Shown one piece after another: positions 12,800 through 24,156 of a stretch of 64,000 nt of DNA; position 1 is the first letter of the stretch, and every line of letters begins with the position of its first letter. A program made the position numbers and the translations under genes. The stretch comes from Nectonema munidae. Taxonomy: Eukaryota > Nematomorpha > Nectonematoida > Nectonematidae. Below the pieces are notes generated by a model. It was not told where the DNA came from, searched no databases, and was given only the letters and a program-made list of their open reading frames with translations. The stretch lies in assembly GCA_030549495.1 (NCBI GenBank), contig JAUIRK010000993.1:620001-684000 (forward strand). The letters run 5' to 3'.

Positions 12800-12945
12800 A
12801 AAGGTAAAGGTACGGTGAGGTGTTTTCATTGAGAAGGCACTATTGCGCCGCCTGTATCGAAGTATGAGGAAAGTAAGCGCCCGATCGAACCCAAGACCCT
12901 GAGTTATCGAACCCTAGTATCTAACCAACCTTACTCACGCCCCCT
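12800..12945 (-). mobile_element. tRNA-derived SINE, copy 1
   Basis: The reverse strand has a tRNA-like head with a B-box-like word, GGGTTCGATC. It is followed by a body shared with other copies (GGCGCAATAGTGCCT, then TCAATGAAAACACC) and a GGTACC/TTTACC-type tail. Related copies lie at 53702, 56438 and 61252. SINEs are copied by LINE machinery and transcribed from the internal pol III promoter. Confidence 0.7.
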
Positions 12946-14403
12946 TATTTTTTAAGCAAGGAAGCCCAAAGTGTCAACATCTTTTTCATGTAATTTATCG
13001 TATTTTTTTTATAAAATATGTTCAAGATAATTTTTCTGACACCGGATCAAAAATGTATTCATTTAACAAAATTGGGAACATCGAATTACATGACACTGCA
13101 ACTTCCTTTAACGCAAAATAATTTGATCGGTTCCATGACTTCGAGTTATCGGGAGTTTAACCAAATATGGAAATTGAACACACACAAACTTACGTATTAC
13201 CCCCTGTTATTCAAATGTCTCTACGCTTATTAAAAAATATTTTTGATAAAACTTTTAAAATTTGGAAGATGCTATATTTATTTTTGGAAATTAACATATC
13301 TTCTTAATGACATAATTTCCTTGCATTGATCTCCCAATAAAGCAAGTTTTAACTCCAATCTTCAAAGCAATCTATATACTACACAAAATCTCAACCTGGA
13401 ACAAATCGTTACAGTCCAATTTCTGTAATTGAAGATTTTAAAGAAAAACTTAAAGACTCGATTTTTTAATAGTTATAATTCTTATTGCAATGTGTTTAGC
13501 TGTTGTCTGTAATAGATAAATAATAACACAGCAAATGTAAATATTGGTTTATATATTTTTTAACTACTTACAAACACATATATATATAATTATATTGTAT
13601 ATATTTAAAGAAAATCATTTATACTCATTAATTTGTTATTTATCATATCCAAATACAAGCATTTAAACAAATTAATCATCAAAGTTATATTGGACCGACC
13701 ATCCAAGCGAAACTTTTTCTTTTGACCATCCATCATTGCTCAATTTACTTAGTCTATAATCTGTCATATTATACAGACAAAAACCTTTTTTCCACTTTAA
13801 TTATTTTATTCTTATTTGAACTTCGAAATAAATTTTTTCTTTTTCTTTCATCATCTTTTCTAACATTTTAAAGCCAAAAATAATGGGGTTTACTCGAGGG
13901 TTTCTTATACCCGTTACTACATATGCATAAAAAAAGAACAGAAGATTTAGAAATGCTTCTTATGTCTATAAAAGAAAAAAGAACATTTACTGTTTCAGAA
14001 GGTCTATTTCTATCGATGATTTATTTCAAATAGAAAATATGCATACACTTGATTAAAAACTCTTTTAAATGTATTAAATTGCTTCTCAAAGATTTAACTC
14101 CCCTAACCCTAACATTGTGTCAGTTATTAACTAATATATATTCATACAATTAATTAAATAAAAAAATAAACTGCACATTGAATAATATTCTTAAAATGTA
14201 TTTAGTCATCACAAAAATGAAATAAATAAATAAATATACAAGCAAATATATAGCATACAAAAGATAAGTTCAAAACTTATGTTTTTTAAAATTGAATAAA
14301 CTTTGGAAGATTTAGACACTGTTTAAATAGTATCATGACAACAATAAATTAATTCTTTTAAATTAATAAAGCACCAGGATTGGGTAAAGTAGAACAAAGC
14401 ATA
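12946..14403. other. Intergenic downstream of the kinase gene
   Basis: Very AT-rich. No transposon end or exon was recognised. The 3' flank of the minus-strand gene at 14404-15321 lies here. Confidence 0.35.
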
Positions 14404-15321
14404 TCACTTAATTTTAGAAGCCTTTCTAGCATTGGAAAGAGTTCGTTTTAAAGTTGACATCGACGGATTTGCATAGGTTTCGCCGAAATGAGCCCAATGA
14501 TTCAAATAGTGAAATAATTCATACAATGAACACCTGTCAGAATAGCGTATATCTTTCTCTACCACTTCATGATACGAGGCATAAAATGTTTGAGAAAAAC
14601 CACCAAAAATCCTACACAACGCAAAATCAAATTCAGAATGTCCGTAAAAGGAGGCAGGATCGTAAAGGTAGACTTTATCTTGATCGATTGCTCCTCCAAC
14701 ATTCCCAAACCAAAGATCGCCATGAAGCAGAGCTGGGCTGATCACAGTTTCTTCATCGAATAAAAAGCTAACCGAATTTCGCAATTCGCTAAATTGTGCC
14801 ATCAATTCTTCTTCATAGTGTGAATACTCTTTAATAATCAAAGAAATAAGAGGTTTGAGGCGCTGTTCCAAGTAAAAATCTAACCAATCCTCATTCCAAT
14901 CATTATTCAAGGGAATGAAGCCACAGCAAGTCGGAGTTTCAAAGCCAAACTTTTTAACACTGTGCGCAGAAGTGTGCAACTTCGCTAGATCATACCCCAA
15001 ACTTCTTTGATTGATCGAAGTCTGCAATTCTAAATACTCCGTAACCAAGTAGCACGTGTTGGAACTTTCATTTGAGATGATTTTGATGGGATTCGGCACA
15101 TTAACGGTGTTGGTGATTTGCAACGCCCTTAAACTTTGATATTCGCCATTGAACATGAGAAGAGATGAGTCGATACCTTTGTGTGCTTTTATATAAACCC
15201 TTTGCCCATTTTCAAGAGAATAAGCTTGTCCAGTACTGATGCAGCCACCACTATTTCTACGACCTATAGGCTTTAAGACTTTAGTGTTTAACTCTTTTTT
15301 AAGGAATTCAACATCTTCCAT
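14404..15321 (-). CDS. FN3K: Fructosamine-3-kinase / ketosamine-3-kinase family protein
   Basis: This 305-residue single-exon ORF matches fructosamine-3-kinases over their full length (the human enzyme is about 309 residues). The family phosphorylates ketoamines on glycated proteins in the cytosol, making the sugar unstable so that it falls off. Visible landmarks are the nucleotide-loop segment GGCIS (residues 25-29), a lysine at 45 in VYIK, FGFETPTCCGFIP near 125-137, the catalytic loop HGDLWFGN (200-207, Asp202) and the metal-binding YDPASFYGHSEF (220-231, Asp221). It lacks the loop insertion that human FN3K has before the CCGF motif. The start Met gives a normal N-terminus and the ORF has no lesion. 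No intron is needed. Whether it acts on fructosamines or only ribulosamines cannot be told from sequence. Confidence 0.93.
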   Translation of the reverse strand: MEDVEFLKKELNTKVLKPIGRRNSGGCISTGQAYSLENGQRVYIKAHKGIDSSLLMFNGEYQSLRALQITNTVNVPNPIKIISNESSNTCYLVTEYLELQTSINQRSLGYDLAKLHTSAHSVKKFGFETPTCCGFIPLNNDWNEDWLDFYLEQRLKPLISLIIKEYSHYEEELMAQFSELRNSVSFLFDEETVISPALLHGDLWFGNVGGAIDQDKVYLYDPASFYGHSEFDFALCRIFGGFSQTFYASYHEVVEKDIRYSDRCSLYELFHYLNHWAHFGETYANPSMSTLKRTLSNARKASKIK

Positions 15322-16595
15322 CTTGTCAATAAAGAAAATTTAGCCTAAATAATTGGTAGAATTAATATATATACATGTTATCTTTATAATATGAAATCCC
15401 AAATCAATGAAACCCATGCTCAAGTAATTTAGACACACATTTCACATTAGCATACATTTTGGATTTAGCATTCCAAAAATATTTATCATAAAGTAATGTC
15501 ATCATTTTAAGAAATAAAGTATCTATACCCATTAACACTCACGTTGCTCGTATGTATATATATATATTATATATTTCGTCTCAGGGGATACCTTGATACA
15601 AGAAATAATTGGTTCGATTCTCGAGTAATTTGATTGGTTAAACATCAAATTTTTTTCCAATTGCGTAGCACTTTCGCGACAAAAAAGAACATAACTTTTT
15701 AAATAAAGATCTACGAAGAAATTGATACAAAAAAAGTTAATTATTGACTTTCTCAAAACAGTATTAAATAATATATATTTTTCATAATAGTTTTAAGTCA
15801 TATTTATTATATATTTTTAGAATGATCACATTTTTTACTGCGTTTCTTCATTTGTTCCATTGAACATTAATTTTTGTCTTCAATCTAATTATCTTTTCCT
15901 TCAATTGCAAACACTGTGGTAAAAAATATACGAAATGGATTAAATATATTTCAAGGATTCCGAGAAGGTAAAAAGGCTGAGAAACGTTGGTTAAACGGTT
16001 AAATGAGTGGACTAAAAATTGATACATTTTATTGTTTTAAATAAATAAAATGTTTTCTGTCATTAAGTTTGAAATTTTAGCGTTAAACTATGTAAGTACC
16101 AAATGTAGAATTGTGATCCGAAAATAAATTAACATAATTCGTGTATACGAATGCTTCTACTAAGAATCGGTATCATACCTCATTCAAATGATTATTACTT
16201 TGCATTAATGTTATAAAAAAATTGCGAAATAAGAGGGGCTCTTAAAGTCTTAAGGACCTATCCAGTGGCGATTCTAAGTGGGGGGGGGGGGGAGGGGGAA
16301 CTGTGTTAGAGGCAATGTTTTGTTAGATAACACTGTTAATTTTTAACGCAAAAATGCTCGGCTAACTTCGAATAATACTTGTTTTTTGTATCTAGAAACA
16401 TTGAAATTTTGGTAAGAGTTCTTAAATCCCAAATTTTTTTCTTTGAAATAAAATTAGCAAATATAAAATTTTTTTGTTTAATTTATCCTTTTACAAGTTG
16501 TATTTTATATAGCTTTGTCCAAATAAAACTGAAATTACAATAAATCTTATTTTAAAAAAATTCATAAAATATCTAAAAGAGGTTGTAAATCTTAA
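15322..16595. other. 5' flank of the kinase gene, with one hAT-like end
   Basis: No promoter element could be assigned. A hAT-like left end, CAGTGGCGATTCTAAG followed by a G-tract, starts at about 16263. The piggyBac element at 16596 may have landed inside that element. Confidence 0.4.
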
Positions 16596-16699
16596 CCCTA
16601 TTAGTGACGGGGGGTTATTTTAGCCCCTCTCGGTTTTTCTTGAATGATTGCTAATTTTTACAAAATTTTCGCGCGAACCTACTAAATGATTGATTGCGA

Positions 16700-17715
16700 A
16701 TCTGATCGTGACATTTATTTTTTTATAAAAATCAATCAAACTTGTCAAAAATTTAATGATATTTGACAGCTCAACTATAAAAATAACTTTTAGTTTAAAT
16801 GGGTATACAAAAATTTTTACACATATATACCCATATTCAAGTGTGCTAAACACGATGGTGACGTTTATTTTTTTTTAAAATCAACCAAACCTGTCAAAAA
16901 ATTGATTGATATATGACAGCTCAGCTAAAAAAAAACTTTTTAGTTTAAATAGTTATACAAAGTTTTTTACACATATATACCCATATTCAAGTGTGCTGAA
17001 CACGATGGTGACGTTTATTTTTTTTTAAAATCAACCAAACCTGTCAAAAAATTGATTGATATATGACAGCTCAGCTAAAAAAAAACTTTTTAGTTTAAAT
17101 AGTTATACAAAGTTTTTTACACATATATACCCATTTTCAAGTGTGCTGAACACTATGGTCACGTTTATTTTTTTTAAAAATCAACCAAATCTGTCAAAAA
17201 ATTGATTGATATATGACAGCTCAACTGAAAAAAGATAATTTTAGATTTAGTGCTTATACAAAGTTTTTTTTACACATATACTCATTTTCATGTATGCTGA
17301 ATACGATGGTCACGTTTTTTTTTAAAAAATCATTCAAACCTATCATAAAATTGATTGATATATGACAAAAAGAACCTTTTAGTTTAAATGGTTATACAAA
17401 GTTTTCTATTTATATACACCCATTTTCATGTATGCTGAATACAATGGTCACGTTAATTTTTTAAAAAAATCATTCAAACCTATCAAAAAATTGATTGATA
17501 TATGACAGCTCAACTTAAAAAAGAACCTTTTAGTTTAAATGGTTATACAAAGTTTTCTATTTATATACACCCATTTTCATGTATGCTGAATACAATGGTC
17601 ACGTTTATTTTTTAAAAAAATCATTCAAACCTATCAAAAAATTGATTGACTTATGACAGCCCAACTGAAAAAATTAACTCTTTATTTAAGTAGTTATAAA
17701 AAGTTTTTTTTAACA
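16700..17715. repeat. Tandem repeat, about 7 x 150 bp
   Basis: Units restart at GGTGACGTTTATTT or GGTCACGTTTATTT-like words near 16707, 16857, 17007, 17157, 17309, 17446 and 17597. Each includes TTGATTGATATATGACAGC and a CCCATATTCAAGTGTGCT-type block. The units at 16857 and 17007 are nearly identical. The array sits directly inside the left end of the piggyBac element. Confidence 0.9.
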
Positions 17716-18305
17716 TTTTTGATTAATTTGTGACTTTTTTAAAATCGTGGTATGTTTACGGTCAGATATATTATACTGATTTTTGAACGATTTGTTTTCA
17801 TGCTATTCTCCAAAGACTATATTCAAAATTTTAGTTTCACAAAGGAATTTATTTCTCTTTAAAATTTAGATTTTATTTGTAATCTATAATAAAACAAATT
17901 TTTTCAGTATCAAATTTTCCAATGAAACACGAATATTAATTTTGATACTCATCATTATACTATAAAATTGATTCATAAATTTATGTTGAAATTTTTTTTT
18001 TCATTTTTAGACTATAGAATAAAAATTAGGCTGTGAATTATATTTCAGCTGGAGTTTGCATGATTACATGATGTTTTTTAAATATTATATATAATTTTTT
18101 CGAAATTTTTCAAATTTGAATATTCCATTTATATGTACATACAGATATGCAAAATTTGATAGGTTTCTATTTCAGAGGAATGAAGTAATAACTTCTCAAA
18201 CTTTCTTACATTTGTATATATAAAGTAAGCTCCCTCTTCTTCAGAAAATGCCATCCAAGTTTTGCCAAGGTAACAATGTATATATTGAGAAAAATTATAT
18301 AGAAC

Positions 18306-18445
18306 TTATACACTTATAAGAGGCATCATCACTGCATATTTATCTTTTAGAGGTGAAAATTTAACCATTGACCGTTTGTATACCTCTATAGAGCTAGCTG
18401 ATTGGCTGTATAAAAAAGGATTAACTATAGTCGGTACAATAGCAG
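18306..18445 (+). pseudogene. piggyBac transposase fragment (core)
   Basis: The reading GENLTIDRLYTSIELADWL continuing to LTIVGTI matches the piggyBac segment 'xNVTxDNxFTSxxLAxxLLxxxLTxVGT'. The usual second catalytic Asp-Asn reads as Asp-Arg here. The fragment ends at the inserted CAGGGGCAGATC element. Confidence 0.75.
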
Positions 18446-18884
18446 GGGCAGATCTAGAAATTGGCATTAGGGGGGCGGATTTTACTAAACTAGAACTCAA
18501 ATTTCAAGCATATAAATTTAAGCTTTATCAAAATTTTTAAAACAAAAAGAAGAATGAGAGCATTAAAACGATCCTCATTCATTGAACTGCGAAGTGAATT
18601 GATGTGGTAAAACTTTATATGTTTAAATAATAAATTTACAAAATAAAATTGGATAATATAAAAGTAATAAGTGTCACACTTAACTACGATTGAAACATAA
18701 AAAACTTTTTAGGGCTTCTCAATTTAGAGAAAGATTGAATCTAAAAAACGAGTTGCAGAAATCATCATAATATTTGAGTTCTACGAAAAGAATTAGATCA
18801 AGAAAAATTTTAAAGCAATTGGCAATGCAATTGCAGAAGGGGCGTACCGCGGTTCCGCCCCCCTTTAAATCCGCAAGTGAATAT
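18446..18884. mobile_element. hAT-like MITE inside the piggyBac element
   Basis: The left end reads CAGGGGCAGATCTAG followed by GGGGGGCGGATTTT. The right end reads CCGCCCCCCTTTAAATCCGC, its inverted partner. Transposase homology resumes just after it. No target duplication is clear. Confidence 0.5.
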
Positions 18885-18904
18885 TTTAGGAATTACAGTA
18901 GACG

Positions 18905-19060
18905 ATGAAAAAAGTAAACTTGAAATTTTTAAAGTACGATTTTTCCAAGGGTGGAACGGATATAATCGATCAGAGAATAAGAAATTATTCCACAAATAGA
19001 AATACAAAAAAATGGACAGTAGCAGCTTTTTCTTATCTATTAGATATGAGAGAAAAACCC
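18905..19060 (+). pseudogene. piggyBac transposase fragment (C-terminal part)
   Basis: FSKGGTDIIDQRIRNYS, then KKWTVAAFSYLLDM, corresponds to the 'NxxKGGVDxxDQMxxxYSxxRxTxRWPxxxFxxLLD' block of piggyBac transposases. The continuation to 19204 is not recognisable. Confidence 0.75.
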
Positions 19061-19757
19061 AAGAAATGTAAATTTCTTTTAAATATTTTTTTGAATCTTG
19101 ATTATCAAAAAGACAAATTTTCGAATAAAGTTTTTCTCTTTTTTTTTAAACTATTTTTATTATCCTTGACAGTTTTTAATAAAGGAGATCATTCACTTTT
19201 TTAAATACTGTCAGCAATTATTAAATAAAATAGCAAATTTTATGCAGAAAACTCATGTTGAGGTGAAAATAAAACAATTTATAATTGGAATTGGTATTGT
19301 TGATTTTTATAAAAATGTGTGTATTTCATGTAAAATTTGAATGAATGTTCTCGTAGTCAGATTTTAGATGTAAACCGGAAATTTTGTTTGTAAAATTTGA
19401 ATGATGTTGATTTGTTATAATAATGTGTATATTCCATGTAAAATTTAATTTTTTCAGAGACAGATTTTAGAAGTAAACCGCAAGTTTGTTACTTACTTAT
19501 AGGTATTTTCGATTTCTAAATTCCAAAAATGAAATCAACATGCCCGATTTGATATAAAAAAATATATTTCATGTAAAATTTGAATGTATATTAGATATAT
19601 TTTTCATCAATCAAAATTTTGATTGAGATTTCCCAAAAAGTAACCATGATTTTGAAATTTTTTTAATTATAAAGTGTTAGGTGTTCAAAACTGTATATAT
19701 TTATGAATTTTCAAACGAGTATATAATATAGAACCAAAGTTATAAAAAAAGTTATTT

Positions 19758-19935
19758 AAAATTTGATTATTTTAGAAAAATGTCTTCAATAAAACAAAAA
19801 AAACATTTTATATTGGTACCTAGTATACCTTAGTAATTCGTTTTTTACAAGGATAAAATATAGTAATTTTCAAAATAAAATTTAAAAATAAATTAACTTT
19901 ATAAGATAAGATTTTCGTTCAGTAAAACTACATTA
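19758..19935. repeat. Arm 1 of a 178-bp inverted repeat
   Basis: This stretch within the right part of the piggyBac element recurs in reverse at 20916-21093, outside the element. Shared words include GATAAGATTTTCGTTCAGTA and AAAAATGTCTTCAATAAAAC. Confidence 0.85.
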
Positions 19936-20165
19936 CGTGGATTACTAGAGAATTTTGCTGAAAAAGTTTAACTTTTGATTTACAGATTTAGGCATGAAAA
20001 GGTCATTCAACTGTCATGAAAATGGTATCAAAAGATGCAGCTATCAATTTTAGGAAATTTCAAAAAGTATGGTAGCAAAAGGTGTAGCCAATTTGGTAGA
20101 AGATAAATTTTAGTTGAGGGGGGCGCTAAAATAGCCCCCCGTCACTGATAGGGTTAATTCGACAA

Positions 20166-20595
20166 CAGGGCTTCGGATTAGGAGCCGCACAATTTTTTCT
20201 ACTAGGAGTCGGAGTCACAAATAACAAAATGCGGCTCCCCATATCTGGCTCCAAATCATTTCATGATGTATCTAAAGCCACACAGTTTGGCTCTGAAAAT
20301 TTTAAAATCCGTTCTACGCGCTAGTATGAAAGAAAATATTATTGAAGCAATGCTATTTTTAAGATCAAACTTATATAAATAAATTTTAAAAACATTTTAT
20401 CCATCAAAAAAATGTACATAAATACCTGAATTAAAAAAATTATAATTCAAAACTATAAAACTGATATAGTATATACTTTATATTACGGATGTATTTAGTA
20501 TTTACACCACGGTGGTGAAAGAGAGCGGTGCTGGAGCCATGGAAAAAAATATTTGCTTCGGAGCCAAACAATTTTGAGGCGGCTCCGAAGCCATG
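20166..20595. mobile_element. MITE with GGCTTCGGA ends
   Basis: The left end CAGGGCTTCGGATTAGGAGC and the reverse complement of the right end, CATGGCTTCGGAGCCGCC, form inverted ends of hAT character. The unit starts 9 bp after the TTAA of the piggyBac element. No target duplication was found. Confidence 0.55.
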
Positions 20596-20915
20596 ATTAT
20601 GACGAATATCGAATTCGTCAATAAAAATTTTTTAATTAATTTTTTTCAGCGAGTATATTTTAAATAGAAAGTATTGCAATATCACTTAATCTTGCACTAG
20701 TCATTGAGTTTATGAGAAATGTTTTAACTAACTACATTTTTGAAAAGCTTTTCGCAAGAAGCACTTGTTGCGTGCTAAAAACCTCACGATAAAATGAGGT
20801 GCGCAAAATGGGGGCCAGCATAAAAACTGGAGGTGGGGGGCTTGGCTCTCTTTAAAATAGCCATTACCCTACCCCCTCCCCCGTTAGCTAACCTTGATCC
20901 AAAAAATAATCCACC

Positions 20916-21093
20916 TAATGTAGTTTTACTGAACGAAAATCTTATCTTATAAAGTTAATTTATTTTTGAAAATTACTATTTTATCCTTGTAAAAAACGAA
21001 TTATTAAGGTATAGTAGGTAAATTACTGGCTACCAATATAAAATGATTTTTTGTTTTATTGAAGACATTTTTCTAAAATAATCAAATTTTAAA
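20916..21093. repeat. Arm 2 of a 178-bp inverted repeat
   Basis: Reverse copy of 19758-19935, lying outside the piggyBac right end. It may be a remnant of a second, inverted copy of the same element. Confidence 0.85.
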
Positions 21094-23040
21094 TTCAAAC
21101 ACAATAACTAGGCCTTGAAAAAGTGATACCTCCTTTTATCTTACCTCATCTTTCTAATGATAAAAAATATTTTTAAGCAATAGGGAAAGGTATTTTTACA
21201 TTTTTATGTATTAAGTTTTCTTTTATGAAAGTTAAAAAGGAAATACAATTAAATTTAAAATTGAAATTTTATACTAAGGAAGTTATAAATATAAATTAAA
21301 TCGAAAAACTGGATATTTAATTTATAATAAAGAGAATATTGAAACCATTCGACTTTCGTAGAGTAATCTTTTAGGTCAAGCTATAAAATAAAACTACATA
21401 CTTAAGATAATATTGTTTTAAAAATACGAATTTATCTAATGCTCTTTTCATTGGTGGCTGTTTAAACGCCCGCTTTATAAAACTAACTAAAATGGAACAA
21501 AAATGCAATACAAAAGGAATAAATTTAATATTTTAATATTTCTAAAATATTTCAAAATTACATATTATTTACTACCTATTACTAGTGTATAGGGTCTTTT
21601 CAGGGTTTTGCTGATTAAATGGATATAGGATCAAAAAATAGATAGGGAATAAGGCGAGGAGCATGCCACTACTTATTTCCCGTTGTATGAATGAACTCAT
21701 ATATGCTCAAATAGAGTTAAACTGTGTTCTAAGTAATTTTCTTTAAAATAAATATTTTAATTGAAGTTGGAGTTTACAACGAAATGAATGAATACATGTA
21801 TGATTCACAACTCTATTGATATGTCATTAAAACTTCGTATTAAAACCAGCTGAAATATTTAGATGAAGTAATTGGAAAGTTTTTGAACAAAAACTCAAAG
21901 AGAATATCATAACTTTACAAATCTAAATAAACTTCTCTATTTTTTTGCAAATTAACTTTTTTTATATAATTTATTTAGTTTATTTATTAGGAAGCTATAT
22001 AAAAAATATGGAGTTAGAATAACTGATTAGTATGGTTTTAAAAATTTTGTTTGAGATAGAAAAAAATTTTTTTTGTGAAAAGCTTTAGCTATCAGATGCA
22101 TTTTTAGAAAATTTTAACAAATAGTTTACTATTTATTTTAGTCTATCAAATCTCTTTTAAGATAGTGGTGCTGTGTAAAACACTTACCCCTCTCTTTATC
22201 GGTACATTTGCACGCCACTGCTTTAGGTCAATTATATATTCACTTTATTTTGTGATATATATTATACTTGTATATATAACTATGCCAAATATTTTATTAT
22301 GCACAAGTACAATGAGATTATTTTCCTTTAAGGTTTATGCTATTTAATAACTTATAATATTCTCATTTTTTCTAAATGGATAAGAATATTTCTAAATTTT
22401 TGGGGTTCTTTTTTAATAACATTCCCATTATGGATTTTTTTAACATTAAACGTAGAGAAGGAAGACTTATTTTCATTCCAATATTAAAAAAATAGATAGT
22501 ACCTGATATTTAAAGTGGTAGTTCTAATTCTTATTTACCTTTTTTCTAACATTAAAAAAGTTTAAAAATCTGTTTACAATGTCCTAATAAATTCCTAATG
22601 CACAAGTTCTAAATGGTTTTCTCTTTCATCATTATATTATATATTTAATACATGTGAATATATATGCAATATTATCTCAACAAATGTTTATATACTTTAT
22701 ACAATATTCATTTATATATAGTTAATTGATAATTTTTTATTAAATATACAGACAAATTCATCCACTCTATTTTTTTATCCCTTTATTTTAATTTTTATAC
22801 TTATGTATATTTAGAAAATGTCTCGTTGTTGACTCTTTCTCTCAATTATGCAAACTTTTTTTAAACTCTAATCTCACCTATTTCCTTATTTTTTTATGGT
22901 TTGAGGATCATCTTTTACACTCTAATAATTAAAATGGCTTCAAATTGTTTCTAAAAGAATTTCAGGACAATTTTTGATTACTTATCTTTAATACTATATT
23001 CAGAACAAATATAACAATTCGTATACAAACATAATAACCT
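21094..23040. other. AT-rich, nothing recognised
   Basis: A possible hAT-type end (reverse reading GCAGTGGCGTGCAAATG) lies near 22208-22224. The 5' part of the LINE that follows may begin somewhere after about 22,850, but I could not find a target duplication to fix it. Confidence 0.35.
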
Positions 23041-23074
23041 TTCTATTTACATTACCTCTAGGAAATTAACAAAC

Positions 23075-24156
23075 ATGTCCAACAAAAGGGCACGCTCGGA
23101 ATCCGATCAACCGAACAAAACGACCGAAACTTTGAACAATCTATTCAATGATTTTATTGCTAAAACCTCTTTCTCCCCAAGTGACCAAATTTTGTTCAAT
23201 GATCTCAAATACAATATAGCTTTACATTACATTAAAACTTTTGAAAGTCCTATATTAGAACCAACAACATTACAAGAATCTTATGCTAACGCTAGTAATA
23301 AATCCTTTCCAGTATCGTCCTCCCAACAGAAAACAATACCAGCCCCAACATCTACACCCAATACGAAAAGTACCAACACCCTCTGATCAAAAAACATCTA
23401 GAACCTAACCTTACTCTAAAAATCTCGCCACCTAACAATATCATATCTCAGAAAGAAAAAGCTATTCACCGCCAACAAGTTATTAAAGGTCTTGAAACCA
23501 AAAATAACTCCCTCTCTATCACTAAAACCAGATCCTCACATACAGGCACCATCTACTTTCAATTTAAAAATTCACAACAAAAAGCAGTAGCTAAATCCTC
23601 CCTCTTAAATAACGGCGTCAATGTTTGTGACATACCCACTCCAATACTCAAATTTATTCTAAGAGGTATACCTAAAGATATTAATATTAATGATCTGACA
23701 GCCACATTAGAAGAACAAAACGAAAACCTCAAAAGTATGGGAAAATTAGTAAACCCTATCCAACTAGGCAAGGAAGGAACCTTCTCCTACACTGTACAAA
23801 TTGAGCCAAACAATCCTGAACTATTTCAATATCTCCGCAATCAACCAAAAGTATTCCTAGGATATAATTTGTTAACCCTAAATCTTTTTAAACCCAGAAC
23901 AAAACAATGTGAAAATTGCCTTAAATATGGCCACTTGAAACAAAAATGTAATGCCTCATCCCCAAACTGCGCTCACTGCGGCAACCGAGGACATTCACTA
24001 ACATCTTATACACTCTCAAACGACTCAACCAAGACCACATGTATCAATTGCAAACTACCACATATTGCAACATCTAAAACATGCAGTTTTTATATCAATC
24101 ACAGTAACTCAATTCTAGCGCAACACATTAAAACTATAGATAATTACACATGTTAA
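23075..24156 (+). pseudogene. LINE ORF1 (gag-like, zinc knuckles), one frameshift
   Basis: ORF1 starts at MSNKRARSESDQ and ends in three Cys-His knuckles: CENCLKYGHLKQKC, CAHCGNRGH (its last Cys replaced), and CINCKLPHIATSKTC. This is the nucleic-acid-binding layout of ORF1 in I- and R1-related LINEs. The first frame closes at 23386. The second frame is open from about 23,341 to 24,156, so a single frameshift separates them. Full length would be about 360 residues. The stop overlaps the ORF2 start (ATGTTAA), which in this group suggests reinitiation. Confidence 0.85.

Larger units (their letters stand above)
16596..20153 (+). mobile_element. piggyBac transposon, decayed, with nested insert
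   Basis: The unit is bounded on both sides by TTAA (16592-16595 and 20154-20157), the piggyBac target. It has about 40-bp inverted ends beginning CCCTATTAGTGACGGGGGG and CCCTATCAGTGACGGGGGG. The left subterminal region carries about seven 150-bp tandem repeats. Plus-strand transposase remains are seen at 18306-18445 (ENLTIDRLYTSIELADWL, KKGLTIVGT) and 18905-19060 (FSKGGTDIIDQ, KKWTVAAFSYLLDM), matching the conserved piggyBac core and C-terminal part. The catalytic region is otherwise unreadable and a hAT-like insert separates the two fragments, so it is not an active gene. Confidence 0.85.

Noticed and set aside
11425-15990. A single large hAT element enclosing the kinase gene
   Set aside because: CAGTATTTCTCAACAGG at 11425 and GGCTGAGAAACGTTGG at about 15978 are only loosely inverted and have no target duplication; they are more likely separate fragments.
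16700-17715. Centromeric or telomeric satellite
   Set aside because: Only about seven units, confined inside piggyBac ends.
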